From: Actinomadura formosensis NBRC 14204
GTDB lineage: Bacteria; Actinomycetota; Actinomycetes; Streptosporangiales; Streptosporangiaceae
Direction of reading: 5' to 3'
DNA: 32,470 bases
Assembly (NCBI RefSeq): GCF_001552155.1
Contig: NZ_BCQQ01000084.1
Location: forward strand, 1-32,470
The notes beneath the pieces were generated by a model. The model made no database searches. It had not been told where the DNA came from and saw only the letters and a program-made list of their open reading frames with translations. A program made the translations under genes and the position numbers. Every line of letters starts with the position of its first letter. Within the stretch, counting starts at the first letter, position 1. Positions 5,986-14,442 of this stretch are shown in pieces.

Positions 5986-6648
5986 TCAGCGGCCCGAGCG
6001 CGGCAGGACGAGGCCGCTCTCATAGGCGGTGACGACGGCCTGGACGCGGTCGCGCAGCCCGAGCTTACGCAGGATGCGGCTGACGTGGGTCTTCACCGTC
6101 TCCTCCCCCACGACCAGGCGGGCGGCGATCTCGGCGTTGGACAGGCCCGCGGCGACCAGCCGCAGCACGTCGGTCTCGCGCGGGGTGAGGGCGTCCAGGA
6201 CGCCGGCCGCGGGCGGGCGGGGCCGCAGCCGGGCGAACTCGCCGATGAGGCGGCGGGTGACGGCGGGGGCGAGCAGCGCCTCCCCGGCGGCGACGACGCG
6301 GACGGCGTCGAACAGCCGCTCGGCCGTGACGTCCTTGAGCAGGAAGCCGCTGGCGCCCGCGACCAGGGCGTCGTAGACGTGCTCGTCGAGGTCGAACGTG
6401 GTCAGCATGAGGACGCGGAGCGGGTCCGGTTCGGCGGTGAGGCGGCGGGTGGCCTCGATGCCGTCCATGACGGGCATCCGCACGTCCATCAGCACGACGT
6501 CGGGGCGGTGCTCGCGGCACACCTCAAGCGTCCGCGCACCGTCGGACGCGGTCGCCACGACGGCCAGGTCGGGCTGGGTGCCGAGCAGTGCCCCGAATCC
6601 GGCGCGGACGACCTCCTGGTCGTCGGCGACCACCACGCGGACGGTCAC
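5986..6648 (-). CDS. NarL/FixJ-family response regulator
   Basis: 220 aa from GTG at 6648, which overlaps the upstream kinase stop by 4 bp. The receiver domain (about 1-120) has the acidic pair VVVADDQ, the phospho-acceptor Asp55 in VVLMDVRMP, a Thr in MLTTFD, and the conserved Lys in FLLKDV. The C-terminal LuxR-type helix-turn-helix is LTPRETDVLRLVAAGLSN followed by EETVKTHVSRILRKLGL. It should be phosphorylated by the kinase encoded just upstream and most likely controls the divergent ABC transporter operon. No specific ligand can be inferred. Confidence 0.93.
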   Translation of the reverse strand: MTVRVVVADDQEVVRAGFGALLGTQPDLAVVATASDGARTLEVCREHRPDVVLMDVRMPVMDGIEATRRLTAEPDPLRVLMLTTFDLDEHVYDALVAGASGFLLKDVTAERLFDAVRVVAAGEALLAPAVTRRLIGEFARLRPRPPAAGVLDALTPRETDVLRLVAAGLSNAEIAARLVVGEETVKTHVSRILRKLGLRDRVQAVVTAYESGLVLPRSGR

Positions 6649-7646
6649 GGCGCCGCCCGCGGGAGCGTCGCCTCGACCAGGAACCCGCCGAGCGGGCCGG
6701 GGCCGGGGCCGGTGCGCAGGTCGCCGCCGGCGGCGGCGGCACGTTCGCGCATGCCGAGCAGCCCGTGCCCGGCGGGTGCGCCGCCCGGGCCGGGACCGTT
6801 GTCGCGGACGCGCACCCGCAGCGCACCGGGCCCGTACTCGATCTCCACGTCGACGGCGGCGCCGGGTGCGTGCCTGCGGGCGTTGGTCAGCGCCTCCTGC
6901 GCGATCCGGTAGGCGGCCAGTTCCAGCCCGGGGTCGAGGGCGGCGACGTCCCCGCGGACGATCAGCCGGATGCTCCCCGCGCCGGACTCGTGGGCCTCGT
7001 CGACGAGATCGAGGAGCTGCCGCAGGCCGGGCTGCGGACGGCGGGTCGGTTCGGCGCCGGCGTCCTCGCGCAGGACGCCCAGCAGCCGCCGCATCTCGGT
7101 CAGCGCGGCCCGCGCGGTGTCGCCGATGGCCAGCAGCCGCTCGGCGCCCTCGGCCGGCATGCCGGGGACGGCCAGGCGCGCCGTCTCGGCCTGGACGGAG
7201 ATCATCGAGATGTGGTGGGCGACGACGTCGTGCAGCTCGCGGGCGATGCGGGCGCGCTCACCGCGCGCCGTGTGCTCCAGCAGCGTCGTCTCGAACGCGC
7301 GGCGGGAGGACTCCAGCGCGGCGGCCCGCGCGCGGCGCCGCAGGACCCGCCGCCGCACCAGCGCGGTCCAGACGATCGTGAGCGCGGCGAGCGCGGCGAG
7401 CGCGGTACCGCGGTGCAGGACGCACGCGGCCGCGGCCGCGACCGTGATCGTCGCGGCGGCGCCGGTGATCCGGTCGCGGGCCAGGACGAGCGGGAGCGTC
7501 GCGCACACGTCCACCACGATGGCCAGCGAAAGGACGGCACCGGAGCCGTGCGTGCGGTAGACGGCCTCCACGGCGCCGGCCACGGCGAGGCAGGAACCCG
7601 CCACCGGCCACCGTGACCGCCCGCCGATCTCCCCCACGGACGCCAT
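6645..7646 (-). CDS. Sensor histidine kinase (HisKA_3 type)
   Basis: 333 aa from ATG at 7646. Four or five hydrophobic segments in the first 100 residues form a short membrane sensor with almost no extracellular loop, as in intramembrane-sensing kinases. A dimerisation/phosphotransfer helix follows with the phospho-acceptor His139 in ARELHDVVAHHIS. The ATPase domain has the N box QEALTNARRH, then DNGPGPGG and GHGLLGMRERA. It pairs with the overlapping response regulator. A short-loop kinase beside a divergent ABC exporter is a common arrangement for sensing drugs or cell-envelope stress through the transporter. The start is uncertain because no ribosome site is visible; in-frame codons continue upstream into the divergent promoter region. 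Confidence 0.9.
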   Translation of the reverse strand: MASVGEIGGRSRWPVAGSCLAVAGAVEAVYRTHGSGAVLSLAIVVDVCATLPLVLARDRITGAAATITVAAAAACVLHRGTALAALAALTIVWTALVRRRVLRRRARAAALESSRRAFETTLLEHTARGERARIARELHDVVAHHISMISVQAETARLAVPGMPAEGAERLLAIGDTARAALTEMRRLLGVLREDAGAEPTRRPQPGLRQLLDLVDEAHESGAGSIRLIVRGDVAALDPGLELAAYRIAQEALTNARRHAPGAAVDVEIEYGPGALRVRVRDNGPGPGGAPAGHGLLGMRERAAAAGGDLRTGPGPGPLGGFLVEATLPRAAP

Positions 7647-7669
7647 TGTGGCGCGGCCGGCGGTCCGGT

Positions 7670-7693
7670 GGCGTCCCTCCCGGGAGGGACGCC
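7670..7693. promoter_or_regulatory. 24-bp perfect palindrome between kinase and ABC operon
   Basis: The half-site GGCGTCCCTCCC (7670-7681) is followed at once by its exact reverse complement (7682-7693). It lies 24 bp before the kinase start and 43 bp before the -35 of the ABC operon, a natural position for an operator shared by both. The response regulator is the obvious candidate ligand. As RNA it could also fold into a hairpin. Confidence 0.6.
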
Positions 7694-7735
7694 GCGTCCC
7701 CCGGTTCCCGCCCGCCAAGACGGCCCCGCCGCGGG

Positions 7736-7765
7736 ATGACCGCGGGCCGCCGCCGTCCGTAGCCT
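7736..7765 (+). promoter_or_regulatory. Promoter of the ABC transporter operon
   Basis: ATGACC (7736-7741) and TAGCCT (7760-7765) are separated by 18 bp. The -10 ends 8 nt before the ATG at 7774, giving a leaderless or nearly leaderless transcript. Confidence 0.5.
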
Positions 7766-7773
7766 CCCGGGGC

Positions 7774-8703
7774 ATGGAGGCAACGATCGAAGTACGCGGC
7801 CTGCGCAAGCGGTACGGGGCGGCCGTCGCCGTGGACGACCTGTCGTTCACGGCCGGACCCGGGCAGGTCACCGGGTTCGTCGGCCCGAACGGCGCCGGCA
7901 AGTCCACCACCATGCGGATGATCATGGGCCTGGACCGGCCGGACGGCGGGACGGCGCTGGTCGGCGGGAAGCCCTACCGGTCGCTGCGGACACCGCTGTG
8001 CGGGCTCGGGGCGATGCTGGACGCCTCGGCGGTGCATCCGGCCCGGCGGGCCCGCGACCATCTGCGGTGGCTCGCGCACGCGGGCGGGCTGCCCGCCCGG
8101 CGGGTGGACGAGGTGATCGAGCTGACCGGGCTGGGCGGCGCGGCCCGGCGGCGGGCGGGCGGGTTCTCGCTCGGCATGCGGCAGCGGCTCGGGATCGCCG
8201 CCGCGCTGCTCGGCGATCCGCCGGTGCTGATGTTCGACGAGCCGGTCAACGGGCTGGACCCCGAGGGCATCACCTGGATCCGGGGGCTGCTGCGGTCGCT
8301 GGCCGCCGAGGGACGCGCGGTGCTGGTGTCCAGCCACCTGATGAGCGAACTGGAGGGCGGCGCCGACCGCCTGGTGGTGATCGGGCGGGGCCGGCTGATC
8401 GCCGACACCAGCGTCGGGGACCTGCTGAAGGCGGCGTCCCGCGGACGTGTCGAGGTGCGCACCACCGCGCGGCAGGACGTCATGACGGTGCTGGCGCGGG
8501 CGGGCGCCACGGTGACGGCGACGGGAGGGGACGCGGTGACGGTCGCGGGCATCCCGTCCGAACAGATCATCGCGCTGCTGACGCAGGCCGGGGCGGCGTT
8601 CAGCGGGATCGCCGAGCACCGGGCGTCGCTGGAGGAGGCGTACATGGAGCTGACCGGGGACGCGGTGGAGTTCCGGGCCGTGACCGGGCGGGAGGCCCGG
8701 TGA
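7774..8703 (+). CDS. ABC transporter ATP-binding protein (ABC-2 exporter)
   Basis: 309 aa from ATG at 7774, which fits the upstream -10. Walker A is GPNGAGKST, the signature is FSLGMRQRL (the LGMRQR form seen in bacitracin/lantibiotic-type exporters), Walker B is VLMFDEPVNGLD, and the switch histidine is in LVSSHLMSELE. A C-terminal segment of about 90 residues (after about 215) matches the domain common to DrrA/BcrA-like ATPases. It powers the two permeases encoded next, with 4-bp stop/start overlaps between all three genes. It acts at the inner face of the membrane, probably in export of a drug, peptide or envelope component. The substrate is unknown. Confidence 0.93.
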   Translation: MEATIEVRGLRKRYGAAVAVDDLSFTAGPGQVTGFVGPNGAGKSTTMRMIMGLDRPDGGTALVGGKPYRSLRTPLCGLGAMLDASAVHPARRARDHLRWLAHAGGLPARRVDEVIELTGLGGAARRRAGGFSLGMRQRLGIAAALLGDPPVLMFDEPVNGLDPEGITWIRGLLRSLAAEGRAVLVSSHLMSELEGGADRLVVIGRGRLIADTSVGDLLKAASRGRVEVRTTARQDVMTVLARAGATVTATGGDAVTVAGIPSEQIIALLTQAGAAFSGIAEHRASLEEAYMELTGDAVEFRAVTGREAR

Positions 8704-10154
8704 CCGCCCCTGACCCCACCACGGCGCCCTCGTACCGCAGCAGCGTCCAGGCGGACGCCCGCGGCGGGTTCGGGGGGCTGCTGCGGGCCGAGTGGACCAA
8801 GCTGCGGACCGTCCCGCGCTGGCCGCTGGCCCTGCTGGCGTCGGCCGCGCTGACGGTGCTGGTGGCGCTGCTGTCCGCGGCGGGCAGCGAATCGACCGCC
8901 TCCGGGGACGGCCCGGCCGATCCCGGCCGGCTCCAGATCATCGACCTCGGCCACTTCACGTACCTGCCCCTGGCGGGAGACGGATCGATCGTCGCCCGTG
9001 TCACGTCCCAGCGGGACGGCGGCGCGTGGGCGAAGGCCGGCCTCATGATCCGGGAGAGCACGCGGCGGGGCGCCCCGTACGCGGCGCTGATGGTGACGCC
9101 GGGGCACGGCGTCCGGCTGCAGACCGGCTATGAGAGCGGCGGCGCGGGCGGCGGGACGGCGGCGCTGCCGCACTGGCTGAAGCTGACCCGCTCCGGCACG
9201 GCCGTGACCGGCTACGACTCGGCGGACGGGCGGACCTGGCGCCGGGTCGGGTCGGTCCGGCTGGAGGGGCTGCCGCGGCAGGCGCCGGCCGGGATGTTCG
9301 TGGCCGTGCCCGACACGGTGGAGGTGCGGCGGCAGTTCGGCGGGGAGACCGTCTCCGGGCGTCCCGGCGCCACCCGGGCGATGTTCGACCACGTGTCGGT
9401 GTCGTCGTCGCAGCCGGGCGCGTCCTGGCGGGACCGGGGCGGTGCGGGCGGGCCCGCCGCCGATCCCGGCGCCGACGGGCGCGCCGAGGCGGGCGGGACG
9501 TTCACGCTCAAGGGGATGGGCGACATCGGCCCCAACCGGTTCGCCGACGACATCACCAGGACGACCCTCACCGGCGTCCTGATCGGGCAGGCGGCGATCA
9601 TCGCGCTCGCGGTGCTGTTCGTGACGGCCGAGTACCGGCGCGGGATGCTGCGCACGACGTTCGCGGCGAGCCCCCGCCGGGGCCGGGTGCTGGCCGCCAA
9701 GGCGATCGTGGCGGCGCTCGCGGCACTGGCCGCGGGGCTGGCGGGGGCGTTCGGGTCGGTGCTGCTCGCCGGGCCGGTCCTGCGCTCGCACGGCATGTCG
9801 CCGCCGTCGCTGGCGGATGAGGCGGTGCTGCGCGCGGTGCTCGGCACGGCGGCGCTGCCGGCGGTCATCGCGGTGTTCTCGCTGGCCGTCGCGGTGATCG
9901 TGCGGCGCAGCGCGCCCGCGATCACGGTCGTGCTGCTGGTCCTGCTCGTCCCGCAGATCGCCGCGACGGGGCTGCCGCTGCCGGCGGCGCGGTGGCTGGA
10001 GCGTCTCACCCCGGCGGCCGGGTTCGCGATCCAGCGGACGGTGACGCGGTTCGACCAGGCGATCAGCCCGTGGGCCGGGTTCGGGGTGCTGTGCGGCTAC
10101 ACGGCGGCCGCCCTGGCGGCGGCGGCATGGCTGATCCGGAAGAGGGACGCGTGA
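8700..10154 (+). CDS. ABC-2 permease with a large extracellular lectin-like insert
   Basis: 484 aa from GTG at 8700, overlapping the ATPase stop. The N-terminal signature LLRAEWTKLRTVPRW is typical of ABC-2 permeases. After the first membrane helix (about 41-61) comes an unusual external region of about 230 residues. Its core (about 80-238) has the DUF1349/concanavalin-like beta-sandwich pattern: GDGSIVARVTSQ, GAWAKAGLMIRES, MVTPGHGVRLQ, PHWLKLTRSG, and SADGRTWRRVGSV. This module is usually found on secreted glycoside hydrolases. Five more helices follow from about 291. The external module probably binds a glycan or other ligand and could gate or sense for the transporter. The permease call is secure; the ligand is not. 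Confidence 0.9.
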   Translation: MTAPDPTTAPSYRSSVQADARGGFGGLLRAEWTKLRTVPRWPLALLASAALTVLVALLSAAGSESTASGDGPADPGRLQIIDLGHFTYLPLAGDGSIVARVTSQRDGGAWAKAGLMIRESTRRGAPYAALMVTPGHGVRLQTGYESGGAGGGTAALPHWLKLTRSGTAVTGYDSADGRTWRRVGSVRLEGLPRQAPAGMFVAVPDTVEVRRQFGGETVSGRPGATRAMFDHVSVSSSQPGASWRDRGGAGGPAADPGADGRAEAGGTFTLKGMGDIGPNRFADDITRTTLTGVLIGQAAIIALAVLFVTAEYRRGMLRTTFAASPRRGRVLAAKAIVAALAALAAGLAGAFGSVLLAGPVLRSHGMSPPSLADEAVLRAVLGTAALPAVIAVFSLAVAVIVRRSAPAITVVLLVLLVPQIAATGLPLPAARWLERLTPAAGFAIQRTVTRFDQAISPWAGFGVLCGYTAAALAAAAWLIRKRDA

Positions 10155-10990
10155 GCGGGGCGAACCGGGGCGCGCCGAGGGCCGTCCTCCCGCGGGGAGC
10201 GTGGACGAACACGCTGCACGCCGAGTGGACGAAGCTGCGGACGCTGCCGGGCGTCTGGTGGACGCTCGTCGCGTTGGCCGGGCTGACCGCCGCCGTCGGC
10301 GCCGCGGTGACCGGGTCGGTGGACACCGCGAACTGCGCGAGCCCCGCCGGGTGCATGGAGGACACGCCGAAGCTGGCGTTGTCGGGCGTCCGGCTCGGGC
10401 AGGTCGCCGCGGTCGCGGTCGGTGTCCTCGCGGTCGGCGGCGAGTACACGACCGGGACGATCGCGGCGACGCTGGCGGCCGTCCCGCGCCGGGCCGCGGT
10501 GCTGGCCGCCAAGGCCGCCGTGGTCGCGGGCGCCGTGGCCGCCGCCGGGACGGTCGGGGTGCTGGCGTCGCTGGCGGCCGGGCGGAGCCTGCTGCCCGGC
10601 AACGGGTTCACCGCCGCGAACGGCTACCCGCCGCTGTCGCCGCTGGACGGGCCGACGGCGCGGGCCGCGGCCGGGACCGTCCTGTACCTGGTGCTGGTGG
10701 CGCTGCTGTCGCTCGGCGTGGGGACGGCGCTGCGGGAGCCGGCGGCGGCGATCACGGCGGTGCTGGCGCTGCTGTGGCTCGTCCCGGTCGTCACCCGCCT
10801 CACCGCGAGTGCGGTGTGGCAGGACCGGCTGGACAAGGTCGCGCCGATGCCGGCGGGGCTGGCGGTGCAGGCGACGCGGGACCTGGACCGGCTGCCGATC
10901 GGGCCGTGGGCGGGCCTCGGCGTCCTGGCCGGCTACGCGGCGGCGGCGCTGCTGGCGGGCGGCGCCGTGTTCGCGGCGCGGGACGCCTGA
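10151..10990 (+). CDS. ABC-2 permease, second subunit
   Basis: 279 aa from GTG at 10151, overlapping the previous stop by 4 bp. It opens with the same AEWTKLRTLPGVWW signature as its partner, followed by about six hydrophobic segments. The first external loop is short (about 30 residues with two Cys, NCASPAGC) and lacks the lectin-like insert. The two permeases therefore probably form an asymmetric heterodimer driven by the upstream ATPase. It is the last gene of the operon and ends 4 bp before the convergent fxsA. Confidence 0.9.
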   Translation: MSGANRGAPRAVLPRGAWTNTLHAEWTKLRTLPGVWWTLVALAGLTAAVGAAVTGSVDTANCASPAGCMEDTPKLALSGVRLGQVAAVAVGVLAVGGEYTTGTIAATLAAVPRRAAVLAAKAAVVAGAVAAAGTVGVLASLAAGRSLLPGNGFTAANGYPPLSPLDGPTARAAAGTVLYLVLVALLSLGVGTALREPAAAITAVLALLWLVPVVTRLTASAVWQDRLDKVAPMPAGLAVQATRDLDRLPIGPWAGLGVLAGYAAAALLAGGAVFAARDA

Positions 10991-10994
10991 GCGG

Positions 10995-11519
10995 TCAGGC
11001 GCGGGACGCCGTGTCGTCGTCCTCGTGGATGACCTCGCCGCGGACCACCGGTCCCGGCGGGGTCTCGACACGGTCCGGGCCCCCGTCGAACGGCCCGAAG
11101 GGGCCGGTGCCGGGGCCGGGCGGGAACACGGCGGCGGCCCGGTCCTCGGCCGCCCGCATCCGGCGCGCCGCGAACGCCGCCAGCGACCGCCGGACGAGCG
11201 GGCGGGTGAACGGCAGCACGAGCAGCAGCCCGAGCACGTCGGTGACGAACCCGGGGAACAGCAGCAGCATCCCGCCGGCCATGACCAGGGCGGCGTCGCC
11301 GAGGTCGCGGTCCTGCAGGACGCCGCTGCGGACGGTGTCGTGGAGCGCGCCGAAGGCGCGGCGCCCCTCCCGCCGGATCAGCCACGCGCCGAGGAACGCC
11401 TCGGCGAGCAGCAGCCCGACCGTGGGCCAGGCGCCGATCACCCCGCCGACCTGGACGATCACGAAGATCTCCAGCACCGGCAGGAGCAGGACTCCCAGAA
11501 CGATCAGCAGCGGCAGCAT
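10995..11519 (-). CDS. fxsA: FxsA-family membrane protein
   Basis: 174 aa from ATG at 11519. Hydrophobic segments occur at residues about 3-25 and 30-48 and again around 75-103. The family-typical LEIFVIVQVGGVIGAWPTV, AWLIRREGRRAF and GGMLLLFPGFVTDVLGLLL are present. FxsA is a cytoplasmic-membrane protein, named in E. coli for relieving F exclusion of phage T7; its actinobacterial role is not established. The tail (from about 130) is Gly/Pro-rich and acidic. In mycobacteria fxsA sits near ppm1 and rbpA, as it does here. Confidence 0.92.
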   Translation of the reverse strand: MLPLLIVLGVLLLPVLEIFVIVQVGGVIGAWPTVGLLLAEAFLGAWLIRREGRRAFGALHDTVRSGVLQDRDLGDAALVMAGGMLLLFPGFVTDVLGLLLVLPFTRPLVRRSLAAFAARRMRAAEDRAAAVFPPGPGTGPFGPFDGGPDRVETPPGPVVRGEVIHEDDDTASRA

Positions 11520-11612
11520 GGCCCCATCTTCGGGTCGGAAAAGCCTCCACCCCGTTCAACGCCGCGGCGGCCCCGAACGTTTCCCCCGCGAACGCCCCGC
11601 CGGCGGCGGATC

Positions 11613-12359
11613 TCAGCGGGGCGGGCGGAGCCTGCCGACACGGTCGGCCATGCCCCACTGGGTGATGCGCAGCGCCGCCTCGGCCATCACGTCCCGGCTC
11701 ATCTTGCTGGTGCCGTGCTCGCGTTCGACGAAGGTGATCGGCACCTCGACCACGCGCAGGCCCTGCCGCAGCGCCCGCAGCGCCAGGTCGATCTGGAAGC
11801 AGTAGCCGCGTGAGTCGACCTCGTCCAGGCCGATCTTCTCCAGTGTCGCGGCGCGGAACGCGCGGTAGCCCGCGGTCGCGTCGTGCAGCGGGATGCCGAG
11901 CATCAGCCGGGCGTAGGTGTTGGCGCCGCGCGACAGCGCCTCGCGCCGCTTCGGCCAGTTGCGCACCCTGCCGCCGGGCACCCAGCGGGCGCCGATGACC
12001 AGGTCGGCGTCCTCCAGCGCCGCGAGCAGCCGCGGCAGCTCCTCGGGCTGGTGGGAGCCGTCGGCGTCCATCTCGACCATGACGTCGTAGCCGTGCTCGG
12101 CGGCCCACCGGAACCCGGCGATGTAGGCGGGGCCGAGCCCGTCCTTGCCCTTGCGGTGCAGGACCTTGATCTGCTCGTCGCGGTCCGCCATCGCATCGGC
12201 GACCTCGCCGGTGCCGTCGGGGCTGGCGTCGTCCACCACCAGGACGTCCACCGACGGGACGGCCTCGCGCACCCGCCCGGCGATGCGCTCGATGTTGTCC
12301 CGCTCGTTGTAGGTCGGGATGATCACGAGCACCCGGCCGAGGTCGGCTGGGATCTCCAT
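11613..12359 (-). CDS. ppm1: Polyprenol monophosphomannose synthase
   Basis: 248 aa from ATG at 12359; GAGGGG lies 11 nt upstream. The enzyme moves mannose from GDP-mannose to polyprenyl phosphate, the donor for lipoglycan and protein O-mannosylation in actinobacteria. A GT2 fold is visible: VIIPTYNERDNIERI, VVDDASPDGTG, the metal-binding DAD (Asp98-Asp100), and the acceptor-loop motif GYCFQIDLALRA followed by EVPITFVEREHGTSKM. It lacks C-terminal membrane helices, so like other actinobacterial Ppm1 proteins it probably works with the adjacent Lnt-like membrane protein, with which M. tuberculosis Ppm1 is fused. It starts 5 bp after the lnt stop in one operon. Confidence 0.94.
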   Translation of the reverse strand: MEIPADLGRVLVIIPTYNERDNIERIAGRVREAVPSVDVLVVDDASPDGTGEVADAMADRDEQIKVLHRKGKDGLGPAYIAGFRWAAEHGYDVMVEMDADGSHQPEELPRLLAALEDADLVIGARWVPGGRVRNWPKRREALSRGANTYARLMLGIPLHDATAGYRAFRAATLEKIGLDEVDSRGYCFQIDLALRALRQGLRVVEVPITFVEREHGTSKMSRDVMAEAALRITQWGMADRVGRLRPPR

Positions 12360-12364
12360 CGGTG

Positions 12365-14026
12365 TCAATTCCCCTCGTTCTTCCTGGCTGTCCATGCCGC
12401 CGCGAACACCGCGCCGAGCCCGAGCAGCGCGAGCGCCCACTCCGGCGCCGCCCCGAGCCGGTCGGCGGGCGTCCGCGCGGTGCGCGCCGGGACGGTCCGG
12501 ACCAGGATGTCGGGCACGAACTCGCGGGACTCGCCGAGCATCCGGCCGTCGGGGGCGACGATCGCGCTGATCCCGCTGGTGGCGGCAACCAAGATCGTAC
12601 GGCCATGTTCGACGGCGCGCAGCCGCGACATCGCGATCTGCTGCGGCGGCAGGCTGGTGCGGCCGTAGGTGGCGTTGTTGGTCTGCACGACCAGGACGTC
12701 CCCGCGCGCCACGTCGCGGACCTCCTTGTCGTAGGCGACCTCGAAGCAGATCACGTCGCCGACGGTGGCCGGGCCGAGCCGCATCACGCCCGACCGGGTG
12801 CCCTTGGCGAAGTCGCGCGGGATCCGCTCGAACCGGGTGATGAGCCTGGTGAGGATGTCGCGGAACGGCAGGTACTCCCCGAACGGCACGGGGTGCCGCT
12901 TGACGTAGTAGTCGCCGGGGCCGCCGCGGGGGTCCCAGACGATGCCGCGGTTCTCGACCTTCTCCCCGTCGGGGGCGTCGGTGAGGGCGCCGACGAGGAC
13001 GGGGACGCCGACGTCCTTCACCGCCCCGTCGATGGCGCTGTAGGCGTCGGGCTCGGCGTAGGGGTCGAGGTCGCTGGCGTTCTCCGGCCACACGACGAGC
13101 TCGGGCCGGGGCACCTGGCCGGCGCGGACCCTGGCGGCCAGCTCGTGGGTGGCCTTGACGTGGTTGTCCAGGACGGCCTTGCGCTGGCCGAAGGCGTCCA
13201 GGCCGGTGCGCGGCACGTTCCCCTGGATGACGGCGACGGTGACGGGACGCCCGGACGCGGGCGCGGGGATCAGCGCCCCGCCCCCGGCGACCGCGGCGAC
13301 CAGCGCCAGCGGGACCGCGACCGGCACCAGGGCGCGCCGCGCGGTGGGCGCGTCCGCTCCCCCGCGGCGGGACGCACGGGCGCGATGGGCGGCCACGGCC
13401 GCGTACGCGAGGAGACCGCCCACCAGCGCGGTGACGAACGTGACGAGGGGCGCGCCGCCCCAGGACGCGTACGGGGTCAGCGGCGTGGCGGTCTGGCTGA
13501 ACGCCAGCCGCGCCCAGGGGAACCCGCCGAACGGGACCCGGCCGCGGATGAACTCCTGGCCGACCCACAGCGCGGCCGTCCACACCGGCCAGCCGGGCAG
13601 CCGGGTGACGACGGCGATCCCGGCGCCGAGCGGCAGGAAGTAGGCGGCCTCGACGAGGCTGAGGAGGATCCAGCCGTCCGGGCCGATCCGGGAGATGCCC
13701 TCCAGGGCGGGGATGAAGAACGCGGCGCCGGCGACGAACCCGAGCCAGGCGCCGGTGCGGGCGGGCCGCCCGCGCAGGACGAGGGCGAGCAGCGCGACGC
13801 CGGCCGGGGCGAGCGGGGTGAGGTCGAACGGCGGGAACGCCTGCCACATGAGCAGGCCGGCGCCGACGGCGAGCAGGGTGCGGCGCCACCCGGCGCGGCC
13901 GCCGGTGCGCACACCGCGGCGCAGCCGGCCGAACCGGCCGGTGCGCGCCGGGTCGCCGGGTGCGCCTCCGGAGCCCTCGCCGTGGCCCGTGGCCGGCGAC
14001 CGGTCCGGGAGGGTCTCCTGGGCCAC
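12365..14026 (-). CDS. lnt: Apolipoprotein N-acyltransferase
   Basis: 553 aa from GTG at 14026, with GAGGTGG just upstream. It N-acylates the N-terminal Cys of lipoproteins at the outer face of the membrane. A basic cytoplasmic N-terminus of about 45 residues precedes six to seven hydrophobic helices (about 50-250), then a nitrilase-like domain (about 260-510), then a last helix. The catalytic triad is recognisable as Glu315 (VVWPEN), Lys376 (YYVKRH) and Cys427 (VICFEV), with the accessory Glu384 (FGEY) and Glu429. In M. tuberculosis Lnt is fused to Ppm1; here they are separate but adjacent, as in M. smegmatis and Streptomyces. Confidence 0.95.
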   Translation of the reverse strand: MAQETLPDRSPATGHGEGSGGAPGDPARTGRFGRLRRGVRTGGRAGWRRTLLAVGAGLLMWQAFPPFDLTPLAPAGVALLALVLRGRPARTGAWLGFVAGAAFFIPALEGISRIGPDGWILLSLVEAAYFLPLGAGIAVVTRLPGWPVWTAALWVGQEFIRGRVPFGGFPWARLAFSQTATPLTPYASWGGAPLVTFVTALVGGLLAYAAVAAHRARASRRGGADAPTARRALVPVAVPLALVAAVAGGGALIPAPASGRPVTVAVIQGNVPRTGLDAFGQRKAVLDNHVKATHELAARVRAGQVPRPELVVWPENASDLDPYAEPDAYSAIDGAVKDVGVPVLVGALTDAPDGEKVENRGIVWDPRGGPGDYYVKRHPVPFGEYLPFRDILTRLITRFERIPRDFAKGTRSGVMRLGPATVGDVICFEVAYDKEVRDVARGDVLVVQTNNATYGRTSLPPQQIAMSRLRAVEHGRTILVAATSGISAIVAPDGRMLGESREFVPDILVRTVPARTARTPADRLGAAPEWALALLGLGAVFAAAWTARKNEGN

Positions 14027-14058
14027 GTCCCACCTCGTTCGCTCGTTCCCTGCCCGGA

Positions 14059-14064
14059 ACGCTA
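14059..14064 (-). promoter_or_regulatory. Possible proximal -10 box (TAGCGT) of the lnt operon
   Basis: TAGCGT on the minus strand ends 32 nt before the GTG and would give a short leader holding the GAGGTGG ribosome site. No -35 match is seen. Confidence 0.35.
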
Positions 14065-14442
14065 CCGGTCCGGGACGGCCGCGGCGACCACGGCCCGCGC
14101 GGACGGCGCGTGGCGGCCGTGACCATGGAGGGTCCGGACGCCGGGGATCCCGGCCGGACTCAGGACACTTCGGACACGGAAGAGGGCCCGCGACATCCGT
14201 CGGGCCGGAGTCGTCCCACAGGCGGTGAGAGCGAGGCTCCGTTTTCTACTGGATGTCCGGGCCCTTCCCGGGTCCAACCCCCCGCGCGATCGTGTGGTTC
14301 CGCCCGGGCCCGGTCCCGGATCACCGCACTGGCTGAGGCGGGCACGATGCCGACCACTCGCGTGATCCCCGTCCCCGTCGTGCTGCGGTGCCCGGCGGCG
14401 CCTCGCGCGGCCGATCGGTGAGTCCCGTGCTGGACTGCAGCA

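Noticed and set aside
14040..14440. RNase P RNA, tmRNA or SRP RNA in the gap upstream of lnt
   Set aside because: The length would suit RNase P RNA, but none of the universally conserved core sequences of these RNAs could be seen on either strand.
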